Below, one piece after another: positions 1-9,131 of a DNA stretch of 64,000 bases. Numbering within the stretch: position 1 is the stretch's first letter; every line of letters starts with the position of its first letter. Made by a program: the position numbers and the translations under genes. The notes below the pieces were generated by a model. It did no database searches. It was not told the origin of the DNA and saw nothing but the letters and a program-made list of their open reading frames with translations. Where the stretch lies: contig JAKADK010000002.1 in NCBI GenBank assembly GCA_021820665.1, forward strand, positions 1 to 64,000, in the 5' to 3' direction. The DNA is from Actinomycetes bacterium (lineage in GTDB: Bacteria; Actinomycetota; Acidimicrobiia; Acidimicrobiales; RAAP-2).

Positions 1-2
1 AG

Positions 3-578
3 GGCCCGGGACCGCTGTGCCTCGCCTGCGCGGACATGGACCATCTCGTCTACTTGCCCTCGGGGGACGCCGCGCTCACCCGACGTGCCAAGAAGGCGAG
101 CGGGCTCTCCGCGGTTGTGGTCCGTTTCAGCCGGACGAGGCGTCGCTACGAGCGCCAAGGGATCCTCGTCGAAGAGGCCGCTCTCGACCAAGCAGAGAGG
201 GAGTGCCTGGCAGACGAGGACGCCCGGGCGCGTCGCCGGGGGCGCGAGGAGGCTCGCCGGGCAGAGCAGGATGTCGCCTTCCAGGAAGAGATGGCAGCCG
301 AGATCGTCCGGCTGTTCCGCGGCTGCCCCACCGCGCGCGCCGAGGCGATCGCCCGCCAGGCCGGCGACCGGGGAAGCGGGCGGGTCGGGCGCAGCGCGGC
401 GGGTCGTGCGCTCGACCCGCGAGCGGTGACCCTCGCCGTGGCCGCCTCTGTGCGCCACGAGGACACCTGCTACGACGAGCTGCTCATGTCGGGCGTTCCT
501 CGAGGCGAGGCGCGCGAGCAGGTACGCGCTGAGGTTCAACGCATCGTGGCGAGCTGGCAGGCGCCCGAGCCGTGCTGA
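3..578 (+). CDS. DUF2293-family protein, 5' end outside the window
   Basis: The reading frame is open from base 3, so the true start lies before the window. The visible part begins with a Cys-x-x-Cys element (CLAC), continues into DHLVYLPSGDAALTRRA and a basic RRRYERQG stretch, and ends at TGA 578. This pattern matches the DUF2293 family as I know it, whose function is not established. The middle (about residues 60-90 from the first Met) is rich in Arg and Glu and probably a long helix. The C-terminal part, with a conserved-looking AVTLAVAASVRHEDTCYDELL segment, is compact. An internal ATG at 36 is unlikely to be the start because family similarity extends upstream of it. No obvious promoter or partner is visible apart from the downstream hypothetical pair on the same strand. 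Confidence 0.75.
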   Translation, partial: GPGPLCLACADMDHLVYLPSGDAALTRRAKKASGLSAVVVRFSRTRRRYERQGILVEEAALDQAERECLADEDARARRRGREEARRAEQDVAFQEEMAAEIVRLFRGCPTARAEAIARQAGDRGSGRVGRSAAGRALDPRAVTLAVAASVRHEDTCYDELLMSGVPRGEAREQVRAEVQRIVASWQAPEPC

Positions 579-648
579 GCGAGCATGCCCCGGTGGAGGC
601 TTCCCCGCGCCGCCGCGCCGCAACCCGCGCCTCGCGTACAGTCTGTCC

Positions 649-1521
649 ATGTGGCCAGAGCCGCCGTGGCTAGAGGAGCCGTCGCGAGACGAAGACCCTG
701 CGATCGCTGAGCTGTCGGCGATCGAGGACGCCGACGAGCTCTGCCGACGCCTGCTCGAGTCGGCCTGGGGCTGGAGATCGAGCTCCCGCTGCGCGGAGGC
801 GGTCGACCTGCTCGCCAGCGTGCGCGGCACCGGCACCCTCCCCGATGCGTTCCTCGCCATGTTGCTCTGTACCTGCGACCGGTGGGGCCGGGTCACGGCC
901 AAGCTGATCGCTGCGATCGACGGCTCCGGGATCCTCACCGGGGCCGATCTCGACGAGCTCGCCGAATCGTTCCTCTCCGAGGAGGTGGTGATCGAGTACC
1001 CCTTCCTCTGGGCGTGCCCTCAAGGACTGGACCTCGGCTCTTCCGACGAGGGGGCACCTGCCTTCGTGGTCGACGAGAACACAATGGCGAAGACTCGACG
1101 TCGCCCCGAGCCGCCCCTTCGCCGCTGGGCGGCCGCCCGGGCGCTTCGACACGACCCGGGGAGGCTCGACGACCTGCTGGCATCCACCGGCGCGCTGGCG
1201 CCCCGCCACCGCGAGGCGGCGCTCCAGGGCCTGCTCGACGCCGCGGATGCTCTGGAGGAGGGCGAACGCCGCCGGCTGGTGCGGCGCGGGTTGCGTTGCA
1301 GCGTCGGTAGCGTCCGCCGGTCCGCACTCGATCGGCTCTGCGAGCTCGACGGACCGGACGCGGCGCTCCGGCGTGCGCGCGCCGACGCCAATCGGGCCGT
1401 GCGGGCCTGGAGACCCGCCACTCCTGCCGCAACCGGCCGAGATGCAGCCTCCGGGCGCGCCGCGCCCGCCGCCACGCTCGATCCCCGTGGAGCCGACGGG
1501 GGCTCGGGGTCGCGAGCATGA
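649..1521 (+). CDS. Hypothetical protein, possible HEAT-like helical repeats
   Basis: I do not recognise this 290-residue protein. It is acidic and helical in the first half. Between about residues 175 and 250 it shows repeated Arg/Leu/Ala-rich helices (REAALQGLLDAADAL, RRLVRRGLRCSVGSVRRSALDRL) that resemble HEAT-type repeats; this is inference from composition and spacing. The last 40 residues are Pro/Ala/Gly-rich and probably disordered. The stop overlaps the start of the DUF6398 gene by 4 bp (ATGA at 1518-1521), so the two are probably translationally coupled and work together. No signal peptide or membrane segment is visible. The start is the first ATG after the DUF2293 gene; no clear ribosome-binding site precedes it. 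Confidence 0.6.
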   Translation: MWPEPPWLEEPSRDEDPAIAELSAIEDADELCRRLLESAWGWRSSSRCAEAVDLLASVRGTGTLPDAFLAMLLCTCDRWGRVTAKLIAAIDGSGILTGADLDELAESFLSEEVVIEYPFLWACPQGLDLGSSDEGAPAFVVDENTMAKTRRRPEPPLRRWAAARALRHDPGRLDDLLASTGALAPRHREAALQGLLDAADALEEGERRRLVRRGLRCSVGSVRRSALDRLCELDGPDAALRRARADANRAVRAWRPATPAATGRDAASGRAAPAATLDPRGADGGSGSRA

Positions 1522-2069
1522 CCGGGACACCCAGAACACCGTCGCCGGGCAACGACCTCTCAAGCCTCCGGGTGCCAAAGGCGCTGCGCGGCGACGTCGC
1601 CGAGATGGCGGCTCTGATCGACAAGGTGTGCACCGAGCACCTCGACGACGAGTACAGCGGGTTGTGCCTTCGCCTGCTCGGCAAGCTGGCCCGCAAGCGA
1701 CCGTCTCCGCTGGTGCGCGGCGAGCGGCGCGTCTGGGCCGCGGGTGTCCTTTACACCGTGGGCAGCATCAACTTCCTGTTCGACCCGAGTGAGGAGCCGC
1801 ACCTGCGCGCCGACGAGCTCGCCGCGCTCACCGGGGTGGCAAAGTCGACCATGCCCAACAAGGCCGCCCTGATCCGCCGGACGTTGCGGCTCGGCCCGAT
1901 CGAGCCCGAGCTGTGCCGCCGAGACCTCCTCGCCCGCCACCCCTACGCGTGGTTGGTCGAGATCGACGGGTTCATCGTGGACGTGCGGGCCCTGCCCCAG
2001 CCGCTCCAGGATGACGCACGGCGCCGGGGTCTCGTGCCATCCTGGCCGGGCCCGGCCTCACCACGCTGA
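1518..2069 (+). CDS. DUF6398-domain protein
   Basis: This 183-residue protein carries the features I know from DUF6398: an LARKRPSPL segment, RVWAAGVLYTVGSINFLFD (about residues 75-93), and an HTH-like ADELAALTGVAKSTMPNKA segment (about 99-117) that resembles a DNA-binding helix-turn-helix followed by an IRRTL helix. DUF6398 domains are often found near SEC-C-like or plasmid-type modules, but no function is established. It overlaps the preceding gene by 4 bp and should be co-translated with it. The C-terminal 50 residues after the HTH-like part are unassigned. A DNA-binding or regulatory role is inference only. Confidence 0.75.
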   Translation: MTGTPRTPSPGNDLSSLRVPKALRGDVAEMAALIDKVCTEHLDDEYSGLCLRLLGKLARKRPSPLVRGERRVWAAGVLYTVGSINFLFDPSEEPHLRADELAALTGVAKSTMPNKAALIRRTLRLGPIEPELCRRDLLARHPYAWLVEIDGFIVDVRALPQPLQDDARRRGLVPSWPGPASPR

Positions 2070-2274
2070 GCTCGGGCGCGCCGCGCACCGCTCGCTGAGC
2101 ACCGAGTGAGTTCCGTATTCCTGGCGAGACGCGGCGTGAGTGCCCGGCACCGGGGCATGACGACGAGAACGATCGAGGCGCCGGGTCGACGCGGCGTTCG
2201 GCCCGATGACGTCCTCGGCGTGCTCACCGTCGGCGGCAGACCTCGAGGCAGCGAAGAGGAAGGGCAACTCCCGG

Positions 2275-3651
2275 TCATCGTGGGGCCGACCCCAACGAAG
2301 GCGGCGGTCCGGTCTTCGAACCCCAACGGGCCTTTGCCCGCTCCAGGAACGGCGGCTCCTCGCTCGGTCCAGCTCCTTTGACGACGTCCTCGAAGCCCGG
2401 CATGAACCCAGTCTTTCGGTGATGTGCCTCGCGCACCTCGCGCACCACGCTCTCCCAACCCGCGCCCAGACCCGCCTTCTCGTAGCACCGCTTGGCCCGT
2501 TCGAAGTTCCCGAGTGCGGCACCGTAGTACTTGCTCTTCTTCGCGTTGACGACGCGCATCCCCATTGCTCGCCAGAGTCGAGCGGCTTCTCCAACGTGGG
2601 CCTTCTCGAGCCTTCGCGCAGCGGGTTCCAACGCGTAGTGGCTCACGGCCTCGAGCTCCTCATCGGTGCTCCGCTTCACCAGCGCTGAAAGGCGTGCGGT
2701 CTCCTTGGTCTCGACGAAGAGGCCGATCAAGGAGTACAGATCTGCTCCTGCCGCCGCCTCCATCGCCTTGGCGTGCCAGGACGCACGGTCTTGCTTGGGG
2801 GCGAACTTCATCAGGTCGTCGTAGGTGTACTTGCTCGGATGCTCGCGGAACTCGGCCCAGGCCGACGCGAGGGCCTCTTGGTCACGACCGAGCTTGCGTA
2901 GCAGCTCGCGTCTCAGGTTTTGGAGCTCGTGGTCGGCGGACGAGCCCCGAGGGTCCTTCGCCGTGATCTCGATGCCCCGCTCGACCCACGAAAGGGCCTC
3001 TTCGGGCTTGCGCTTCGCGATGAGCATTCTGGCGATGGCATGGCAGTCCTTCGCGCTCAGGCCCGTCTGCTGCGCGAGCGCGACGTAGGCCGCAACGTCC
3101 TTCTGTCCGACGTGCAGCGCGCGCAGCACCTCGGCCCAGCGTCGCTGCTTGTAGCCGGTACTGCGTCCATCCGGCCCGTCCGCCGGCCCGTCGCAGGCGG
3201 CCAACCGCTCGCGGGCTCGGGCAACGAGGGCGGCCAACCCCGCCTTGTCGAGCACCGACGCCACCTTGGTCTCCAGGCCGTAGCAGAAGCCGTAGGGGTC
3301 GTCGTCCATCCATCCGAGGAGGCGAGACACCGTGTCCTCTGGGGCCGCCCCGGCCGCCTGGCAGGCCTTCACCCACCCGCAGAACAGGTCCTCGACGAAC
3401 ATGCCGAACGCGCCGCTCGAATCGTCGAGCTCCTCCGCCTTCTCGTAGCAGCCGGCAAGAAACGCCTCGTAGAGCGCGACCGCCCGACCAGGTGCGCTCT
3501 CGAGGAGCGATGCGATATCGCGTTCGACCTCCTCGAGGTCGCGCACGAAGGAAAAGCACGAGCGGTCGCCGACGAAACGACCCGGGTCGAGCGCCGCCTC
3601 GATCTCCCGTTCGAGCGGGTCACGCGACCCGCGGGCGACCTTCTTGGTCAC
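2275..3651 (-). CDS. Conserved alpha-solenoid (TPR-like) protein, DUF6880-like
   Basis: The protein has about 458 residues from GTG 3651. It opens with a DPLEREIEAALDPGRFV segment, then EAFLAGCYEKAEELDDSSG and LLGWMDDDPYGFCY, followed by many paired helices (for example KPEEALSWVERGIEI and EPAARRLEKAHVGEAARLW) typical of TPR-like solenoids. It ends with HHRKTGFMPGFEDV and FLERAKARWG. I recall this pattern from conserved hypothetical proteins related to DUF6880, some linked to SWIM zinc-finger proteins; the family name is moderately secure and the function unknown. The GTG start overlaps the preceding gene's stop by 4 bp (3648-3651), which fixes the start and makes it the last gene of a three-gene coupled operon. 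A scaffold or binding role is inferred. Confidence 0.7.
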   Translation of the reverse strand: MTKKVARGSRDPLEREIEAALDPGRFVGDRSCFSFVRDLEEVERDIASLLESAPGRAVALYEAFLAGCYEKAEELDDSSGAFGMFVEDLFCGWVKACQAAGAAPEDTVSRLLGWMDDDPYGFCYGLETKVASVLDKAGLAALVARARERLAACDGPADGPDGRSTGYKQRRWAEVLRALHVGQKDVAAYVALAQQTGLSAKDCHAIARMLIAKRKPEEALSWVERGIEITAKDPRGSSADHELQNLRRELLRKLGRDQEALASAWAEFREHPSKYTYDDLMKFAPKQDRASWHAKAMEAAAGADLYSLIGLFVETKETARLSALVKRSTDEELEAVSHYALEPAARRLEKAHVGEAARLWRAMGMRVVNAKKSKYYGAALGNFERAKRCYEKAGLGAGWESVVREVREAHHRKTGFMPGFEDVVKGAGPSEEPPFLERAKARWGSKTGPPPSLGSAPR

Positions 3652-4022
3652 CGTCGGCCCCGTGAAGCACCCCGGGCGTTCGTTGCCTTCGGTCGCGCCT
3701 CGTCGTCCGGCTCCGCACGGAAGCCAGAATCGTCGCCCAGGTGGAAGTAGATGCGACCGCGCAGCGAGCCGTCGTCTTCCTGCACCGCCCACCCACGGCC
3801 GCTTGCATGCTCGCAGTCGTCGTGACCCTCCCACGAGAACTCGACACCGGGGCGCCCGTCGCGAGAGGCCTCCCGCCAGTCGAGGCCGCCCTCGACAGCG
3901 ATGAAGCCAAGGCTGCCCGTGTGATCTCGGCCGAACGCGATGAAGCCAGGCCCGACCAGGTCGACGTCTTCTTGCGCCCAGAGCTCCATCTCTGCGATCC
4001 GCCACCTGCCCACGAGGCTCAT
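3648..4022 (-). CDS. Conserved small hypothetical protein (MSLVGRW family)
   Basis: This 124-residue acidic protein starts MSLVGRWRIAEMELW and contains DLVGPGFIAFG, VEFSWEGHDD and GSLRGRIYFHLGDDSGF. The alternation of short beta-like segments suggests a small beta-rich fold. I have seen very similar small proteins in many bacteria, usually annotated hypothetical. The last 20 residues after the DDSGF motif are Arg/Ala-rich and look unrelated to the conserved core, so the C-terminus may have been altered. Both ends overlap neighbours by 4 bp (start in 4019-4022, stop in 3648-3651), giving a strictly coupled operon with the solenoid protein and the upstream conserved hypothetical protein. Confidence 0.75.
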   Translation of the reverse strand: MSLVGRWRIAEMELWAQEDVDLVGPGFIAFGRDHTGSLGFIAVEGGLDWREASRDGRPGVEFSWEGHDDCEHASGRGWAVQEDDGSLRGRIYFHLGDDSGFRAEPDDEARPKATNARGASRGRR

Positions 4023-5188
4023 CGTTGTCCCCCACGCACGTCGCCCGGACCGTCGATGAGACCGGCGCGCTCGAGGCGCCGGAGGAGGCCCTGCTTCTTC
4101 GAGTGCTGCTGGCGCAGCTCCACGAGGCGCCGATCGAACACCTCCTGGCGCCGCTCACGCTCGCTGACCGCCCGCAAGTCCCCGAGAAGCTCGACCGCTT
4201 CGTCGTACCGAGCAGGCTGGCGCGTGCCGATGGCGGCGTACACCCGCTCCCAGGCTTGGTCCTGGCGCGGCGCCAGCGCAGCCAGGTGCCGCTCGTGAGC
4301 AGCTGCTTGAGCGTGCTCTCGCCGGGCCTGCTCCTGCGCCCGGCGCTCAGCAGTAAGGCGCGCTCGCTGCTCGCGGTGTCGCCGCGCCGCGTCCTTGAGC
4401 TCGGCCACTGAGCGGCTTCCCTTCTCATCCGCGGAGCCATCGCGTCCGCCGCGGAAGCGCCGCGCCAGCTCCATGCCGAGGTTCGGGTCGCCGCTCGCGA
4501 GACGAGCGAGCAACGCATCCTTCTCTTCTACGGGCAGGCGGGCTACCCAGCCGGTCAGCTCGGCGGCGGAGGGCTCTATCGGGTCCAGCGGCTTGCTCGC
4601 CTCGGCCGCCACCGACAGCAGGTCTTCGTCGAGGCGCAGGAACTCAGCGAAACTCTGCAGCGCCGCGCTCAAAGTCGCAAGACCCGGCGGGACGGCCGGC
4701 TCGAGCTGGTTGTGCTCCGACTCGCCCGCGTCTACGGAGAGCAGCCACGCCAGGTACAAGAGCCTCCGGTCTCCGCCGGCCAGCTCGGAGCGCACCGGGA
4801 TGATCGAGCTGAGCGAGTCCTCGCCGCCTTCCTCCCAGTACTCATCCTCCTTCTCGCTCGTCAGCTGGACGATCACGTGGTCCCCTGCCGTCCACGCACA
4901 CGCCGAGTCGGTCGCGGCGTAACGAGACGCAGCCTCGACGTCGAGCAGTGACGCCGGCAGCCGCAACATCAGCTGGCGGGTCCCCCAGTTGGCGAGGTAC
5001 AAGAACGCGTCGAAGTACTGGGACATCAGCAGCCGCGGGTCGCCCTTGAAGTCGCCCCAGTGGTAGGTGTTGACAAAGCGCGTCGCAGTGATCCGAGCCC
5101 GCGTGGACAGCGCCCGCAGCTCCTGCTGCTGGCGAGCGTCGAGCGGCCGGTCGATGGCGAGGAACTCGTAGTACTGGTACTCGCTCAC
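4019..5188 (-). CDS. Conserved hypothetical protein with central coiled coil
   Basis: The start is GTG 5188, preceded by a strong GGAGGAGG ribosome-binding site 8-9 bases upstream; an open frame runs further 5' but has no such signal. The N-terminus (SEYQYYEFLAIDRPL, then a NTYHWGDFKGDP segment and MSQYFDAFLYLANWG) is a signature I associate with a widespread hypothetical family in bacteria. Residues about 255-320 (SVAELKDAARRHREQRARL onwards) are a highly charged Arg/Ala/Glu helix, probably a coiled coil, followed by a QPARYDEAVELLGDL helical segment. No membrane segment or signal peptide is present. It is the first gene of the 5188-to-2275 operon. Part of its 3' half is duplicated as a relic at 11253-11625. 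Function unknown. Confidence 0.75.
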   Translation of the reverse strand: MSEYQYYEFLAIDRPLDARQQQELRALSTRARITATRFVNTYHWGDFKGDPRLLMSQYFDAFLYLANWGTRQLMLRLPASLLDVEAASRYAATDSACAWTAGDHVIVQLTSEKEDEYWEEGGEDSLSSIIPVRSELAGGDRRLLYLAWLLSVDAGESEHNQLEPAVPPGLATLSAALQSFAEFLRLDEDLLSVAAEASKPLDPIEPSAAELTGWVARLPVEEKDALLARLASGDPNLGMELARRFRGGRDGSADEKGSRSVAELKDAARRHREQRARLTAERRAQEQARREHAQAAAHERHLAALAPRQDQAWERVYAAIGTRQPARYDEAVELLGDLRAVSERERRQEVFDRRLVELRQQHSKKQGLLRRLERAGLIDGPGDVRGGQR

Positions 5189-5300
5189 GGGCGGGTGACC
5201 TCCTCCTTCGAGCGGCCCGTGACGACCATAGACGCCTTCAGCGCGGTCCTGGGGACTTCGGTGGTCAACGGACAACGACCGCCCCGAGCCGGCTGCCGGC

Positions 5301-5759
5301 TCAAGACCATGATCCGGCACTCGGGTCCCAGGACAGTCCTGCCACGTTGCCCGAAACGGCAGGGCCGGCGAACACGACGACCGCCGAGACCACTTCGGCA
5401 AGTTGAGCTGGGAGGCGCTCCTCCAACTGTTGCTTTCTCCTCCACGCTGCCCAGCGCGCCTGTCCGATCTCCCCGTAGCCGTCGAGGACCCGGACGAGGG
5501 GAACCAGCTCGACCTGCCGGTGGCGGGCCACCTGGCGAACCGAGCCGGCGAGATCCGCTCCGGCCAGCGCATGACGGCGGCTCAGAAGGTAGATGTCGGC
5601 GAAGTCCCTCCAGCGGGTGTTGACCGTCCCTCGTGCAACGGCAGTGACGATCTTCTCGCCGTGCACCATCACGAGCGGATAGCCCCGCACGACGACCTCA
5701 CCGCCGAGCAGGCGTGGAAGGTGCAAGTCCTGGGGTGCGGGAGTGAGGGTGGTGCGACG
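5301..5759 (-). pseudogene. AbiEii/AbiGii-type toxin, C-terminal half only
   Basis: The frame reads TPAPQDLHLPRLLGGE, then GYPLVMVHGEKIVTA, NTRWRDFADIYLLSRRH and WAAWRRKQQLEERLP before stopping at 5301. These are hallmarks of the C-terminal part of AbiEii-type nucleotidyltransferase toxins of abortive-infection systems. The N-terminal nucleotidyltransferase half, which holds the GSxxD-type catalytic motif, is missing: similarity stops near 5755, where the promoter region of the next operon begins. No AbiEi antitoxin is next to it. The remnant should be inactive. A shorter, diverged copy of the same region lies at 11638-11838. Confidence 0.75.
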
Positions 5760-5800
5760 GCCATGTGGACATATAGCAACAGTTGTTGTAGTGTGTCAAC

Positions 5801-6037
5801 GTGACTCGTAAGCGGCACCCCTCAGGGGTGATCGAGGAAGCGGTCCGCTATGCCGAGTCGAACGGCTGGAGCTACCGGCCATCGGGAAAGTCTGCCCACG
5901 CCTGGGGCTTCGTCGTCTGTCCAGGAGACTGTCCACAGGTCGCCGTGTGGTCCACTCCGCGAGTTCCTGAGCACCACGCCCGGGCCATTCGGCGAGCCGC
6001 CGATCGATGCCCTCATTTCACAGGAGGATCTACATGA
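5801..6037 (+). CDS. Small HicA-like protein
   Basis: This is a 78-residue protein starting at GTG 5801: TRKRHPSGVIEEAVRYAESNGW, then GKSAHAWGFVVCP with a second Cys soon after, QVAVWSTPRVPEHHARAIRRAADRC. The helix, the GH-type turn with strands, and the final basic helix recall HicA-like small toxins, a family typed by a catalytic His on a double-stranded RNA-binding-like fold; here His33 in the SAHAW motif could play that role, but this is inference. Cys and His residues could also bind a metal. The stop overlaps the next start by 4 bp (ATGA, 6034-6037). A short palindrome CAACAGTTG (5777-5785) just upstream could be an operator. Confidence 0.65.
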   Translation: MTRKRHPSGVIEEAVRYAESNGWSYRPSGKSAHAWGFVVCPGDCPQVAVWSTPRVPEHHARAIRRAADRCPHFTGGST

Positions 6038-6564
6038 CCACCTACAACGTCACGCTTCTGGTCGCTGGTGTCGACGAGGAGGGTCTCGACGACATCTACG
6101 CCGCGACCGACGGTGCCGCCACTGTCGAGATTGGCGACCGTTGGACCAGCACGGTCGGATTCGACATCGAGGCCGGCACCTTCGCCGATGCGGTCCTGCA
6201 GGCCATCGACCAGATCGAGCAGGTCCCTGGCCTGAGCGTTGTCCGGGTCGAGCCGGATCAGTTGGTCTGGGCGTCGGAGATAGCCGATCGGGTCGGGCGG
6301 ACCCGTCAGTCCATCGACCAGTTGGTCAAGGGGCAGCGAGGTCCCGGGGGGTTCCCAGCCCCGGTGTCGGGGAACGTGCGGAACCCGCTGTGGCGCTGGG
6401 CCGACGTCGAGGCATGGTTTGCTGCCTACGAGCACCGCGAGATCGATACCGAGCGCCCGGCAGTGATCGGGGCGATCAACGGAGCACTTGAGGCACGGCG
6501 CAACCTGCACGTCCGGCCGAACCCCGAACTGGCGGCCAGACTGGAAGCATTGATCGGAGCGTGA
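6034..6564 (+). CDS. Two-domain protein: alpha/beta N-terminus and helix-turn-helix
   Basis: The protein has 176 residues and starts at ATG 6034 after a good AGGAGG site. Residues 1-75 alternate strands and helices ([50 protein letters not shown]), suggesting a small ferredoxin-like or dodecin-like fold. Residues about 76-125 ([21 protein letters not shown], then a W-x-W segment in [12 protein letters not shown]) look like an excisionase/AlpA-type HTH that would bind DNA. The rest is helical. Together with the upstream HicA-like gene (4-bp overlap), it has the layout of a two-gene toxin-antitoxin or regulator pair, and the primase-helicase follows 16 bp downstream. An antitoxin or regulatory role is inference. 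Confidence 0.65.
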   Translation: MTTYNVTLLVAGVDEEGLDDIYAATDGAATVEIGDRWTSTVGFDIEAGTFADAVLQAIDQIEQVPGLSVVRVEPDQLVWASEIADRVGRTRQSIDQLVKGQRGPGGFPAPVSGNVRNPLWRWADVEAWFAAYEHREIDTERPAVIGAINGALEARRNLHVRPNPELAARLEALIGA

Positions 6565-6580
6565 CCAAGACGAGGTCATC

Positions 6581-8968
6581 GTGGCCGAAAGGCTGAGCGT
6601 CGATATGTCCGGCTCTGCTGTTTCCGATCACGAGGCGGAGCTGCGCGAGCTGCGTCGTGAGATTGAGCGGCTTCGTGCCGAGAACGATCGGCTGGCGCGG
6701 CTCGTCGGTTTGGTCGGTCCGCGTCCCTTGCCCGACGAGGCAGCCCGTTCACCGCTTTTCGGCGGACTCCCGGGTGCGGTGAACCGGTCCTCCTCGAAAG
6801 CGGACAAGGTCACGTTCTTTCGGCACCTCTTTGCCGGCCGCGACGACGTGCACGCGCTGCGATGGGAGAACGATCGTACGGGCCGAGCCGGATGGATGCC
6901 TGCGGTCGAAGGCGGCTTCCGACGAGGTCAGACCAACCGGACGTACCTGCCGCTCACCGACGACGTGATCACCGCTCACCTCGCCGGCACCATTCACGCC
7001 GGGTTGTACCCGTTGATGAACGGAGACGCCTGCAGGCTGCTCGTCTCCGACTTCGACGGGCCTATGGCACTCCTGGACGCCCTCGCCTACACCAAGGCAG
7101 CCCGGTCCTTCGACGTTCCGACGGCACTGGAAGTCTCCCGCTCTGGCTCGGGAGCCCACGTCTGGATGTTCTTCGCCGATGCGGTAGCGGCCACGATGGC
7201 TCGCAGGGTCGGCGTGGGTCTCCTCCGTGAGGCGATGGCGATCCGCGGCGAGTTGGACCTGGCCAGCTATGACCGATTGTTCCCGGCCCAGGATTTTCTG
7301 CCGGCATCGGGGTCGATCGGCAACTTGATCGCGCTGCCGCTGCAGGGCAAGTGCCGAAAGCAGGGAACGACCGTCTTCCTCGATTTGGCGACGCTGGAGC
7401 CCCACGAAGACCAGTTCGGCTACCTGTCGCATGTGGAGCGCCTTACCCCGAAGCAAGTGGCAGACCGCGCAGAGGCCATGCGGCCGCTCACCGTCGGACC
7501 TGGTGTCCGTCGCCTCCACGCCAGTGGGGCGACCCGGATGCACCCGCCGGCGCCAGCGGTGATCCGCGCTCGCTTGGGGGCAGGGATCTCACTGGAGCGT
7601 GCCGGGCTGCCTCCGGCCCTTCTCGGATCGCTCAAGCACGCCGCGTCGTTGCACAATCCCGAGTTCTACAAGCGCGAGAAGCGGCGACTGTCCACCTACG
7701 GCGTTCCCCGCTTCGTCCGCTGCTACCACGAGGATCTGGAGTGGCTACACCTACCTCGCGGACTCCGTGAGGTGGTCCAGGATCTGGTATTGCAGGCCGG
7801 CAGCCGACTGGAGATCACCGACGACCGGCCAGAACCGCCGCTCCATGACTTCTCGTTCAACGCGCAGCTTCTCCCGGCTCAGCAGCGCGCTCTGGACGCC
7901 ATCCTCGAACACGAGTTGGGAGTGCTGGTGGCACCACCTGGGGCGGGAAAGACCGTCGTCGGCTGCGCGCTGATTGCCAAGACTGGTCTCCCGACGCTCG
8001 TACTCGTCGATCGGACGGCGTTGCTCGACCAGTGGCGTGGCCAGGTCGAGACCCTGCTTGGCGTGAAACCGGGCCAGCTCGGTGGGGGTCGTCGGCGACG
8101 CAGCGGATTGGTCGACCTGGCGAGCCTGCAGACGCTCGCCCGCCGGGACGACCTCGCGGAGCTCCTTGCTGACTACGGGCTGGTGATCGCCGACGAATGC
8201 CATCATCTCCCCGCGGCCACGCTGGAGCGGGCTGTTCGCCAACTCCCGACTCGGCGCTGGCTCGGCCTGACGGCCACCCCATACCGGAGCGATGGTCTCG
8301 ACCAGATGATCCTCATGCAGTGCGGCCCCGTGCGTCATCGGATTCCGGTGGAGACGACAACGGACCAGCCATCAGCTGCGACCACGACGCGACACGTCCT
8401 GGTTCACAGGACCACGTTCCGGTACGACTCCGACTTCGACTCCAGCACCCTCGGCATGATCCAGGACATTTACCGGTCCCTCGTCCATGACGAGCAGCGC
8501 AACGCCGCCATCATCGCCGACGTCCAAGGCGCGCTTCGCCGTGGTCGTCACTGTTTGCTCCTGACCAGCCGAACGGCTCACATGGAGATCCTGGCTGGCG
8601 GTCTACGAGAGGCCGGGCACTCACCGGTCTCGCTCCACGGCAAGCTGGGCGCCAGAGCGAGGCGTACGGCCATCGAGTCCCTGAAGGTCACCGACGGCGG
8701 ACCGCCGCTCTTGGCCGTTGCTACCGGCCCGTACATTGGCGAAGGTTTCGACTGCCCCGCGTTGGATACCGTCTTCCTGGTCTTCCCGATGAAGTTCAAG
8801 GGACGGGTCGTGCAGTACGTGGGTCGGGTGCTCCGTCCCTATCCGGGCAAAACCAGCATCGAGGTCCACGACTACGTCGACGTCAGCATCCCAGTCCTTG
8901 CGTACACCCACACGGAACGATGTGCAGGCTACGCGAGTCTCGGCTTCCCATCACCAGTCGAGCTGTAG
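6581..8968 (+). CDS. TOTE-type AEP primase fused to SF2 helicase
   Basis: The protein has 795 residues. Residues 16-46 form a leucine-rich coiled coil. Residues about 70-300 carry an archaeo-eukaryotic primase domain: [18 protein letters not shown] start, catalytic DxD in VSDFDG (Asp157, Asp159), an SGSGAHVW motif (His193) and a third acidic residue in LDLA (Asp269). Residues about 425-780 are an SF2 helicase with Walker A APPGAGKT (451-458), DECH (538-541), TATPYR (564-569) and QYVGRVLRP as motif VI. This architecture matches the primase-helicases of TOTE conflict systems, thought to defend against invading DNA. GTG 6581 has a weak CGAGG site. It forms the third gene of the 5801-8968 operon. 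Confidence 0.85.
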   Translation: MAERLSVDMSGSAVSDHEAELRELRREIERLRAENDRLARLVGLVGPRPLPDEAARSPLFGGLPGAVNRSSSKADKVTFFRHLFAGRDDVHALRWENDRTGRAGWMPAVEGGFRRGQTNRTYLPLTDDVITAHLAGTIHAGLYPLMNGDACRLLVSDFDGPMALLDALAYTKAARSFDVPTALEVSRSGSGAHVWMFFADAVAATMARRVGVGLLREAMAIRGELDLASYDRLFPAQDFLPASGSIGNLIALPLQGKCRKQGTTVFLDLATLEPHEDQFGYLSHVERLTPKQVADRAEAMRPLTVGPGVRRLHASGATRMHPPAPAVIRARLGAGISLERAGLPPALLGSLKHAASLHNPEFYKREKRRLSTYGVPRFVRCYHEDLEWLHLPRGLREVVQDLVLQAGSRLEITDDRPEPPLHDFSFNAQLLPAQQRALDAILEHELGVLVAPPGAGKTVVGCALIAKTGLPTLVLVDRTALLDQWRGQVETLLGVKPGQLGGGRRRRSGLVDLASLQTLARRDDLAELLADYGLVIADECHHLPAATLERAVRQLPTRRWLGLTATPYRSDGLDQMILMQCGPVRHRIPVETTTDQPSAATTTRHVLVHRTTFRYDSDFDSSTLGMIQDIYRSLVHDEQRNAAIIADVQGALRRGRHCLLLTSRTAHMEILAGGLREAGHSPVSLHGKLGARARRTAIESLKVTDGGPPLLAVATGPYIGEGFDCPALDTVFLVFPMKFKGRVVQYVGRVLRPYPGKTSIEVHDYVDVSIPVLAYTHTERCAGYASLGFPSPVEL

Positions 8969-9131
8969 GTCGCCTTTCCCGGCCCAGTGGGGACCAGAGC
9001 GAGCCGAGCACGTAGCCGCACGACCTGTCGGAGGACTGGCCCGGCTCCGGCCGAGGGCGCCGATCGCGTGACCAGCAGTTTCACAGCACCCGCCCGTCCA
9101 GGGAGCGAACCCGAACCGGCGATCGAAAGTG

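Noticed and set aside
5301-5759. Functional AbiE abortive-infection toxin
   Set aside because: The N-terminal catalytic half and the antitoxin gene are missing.
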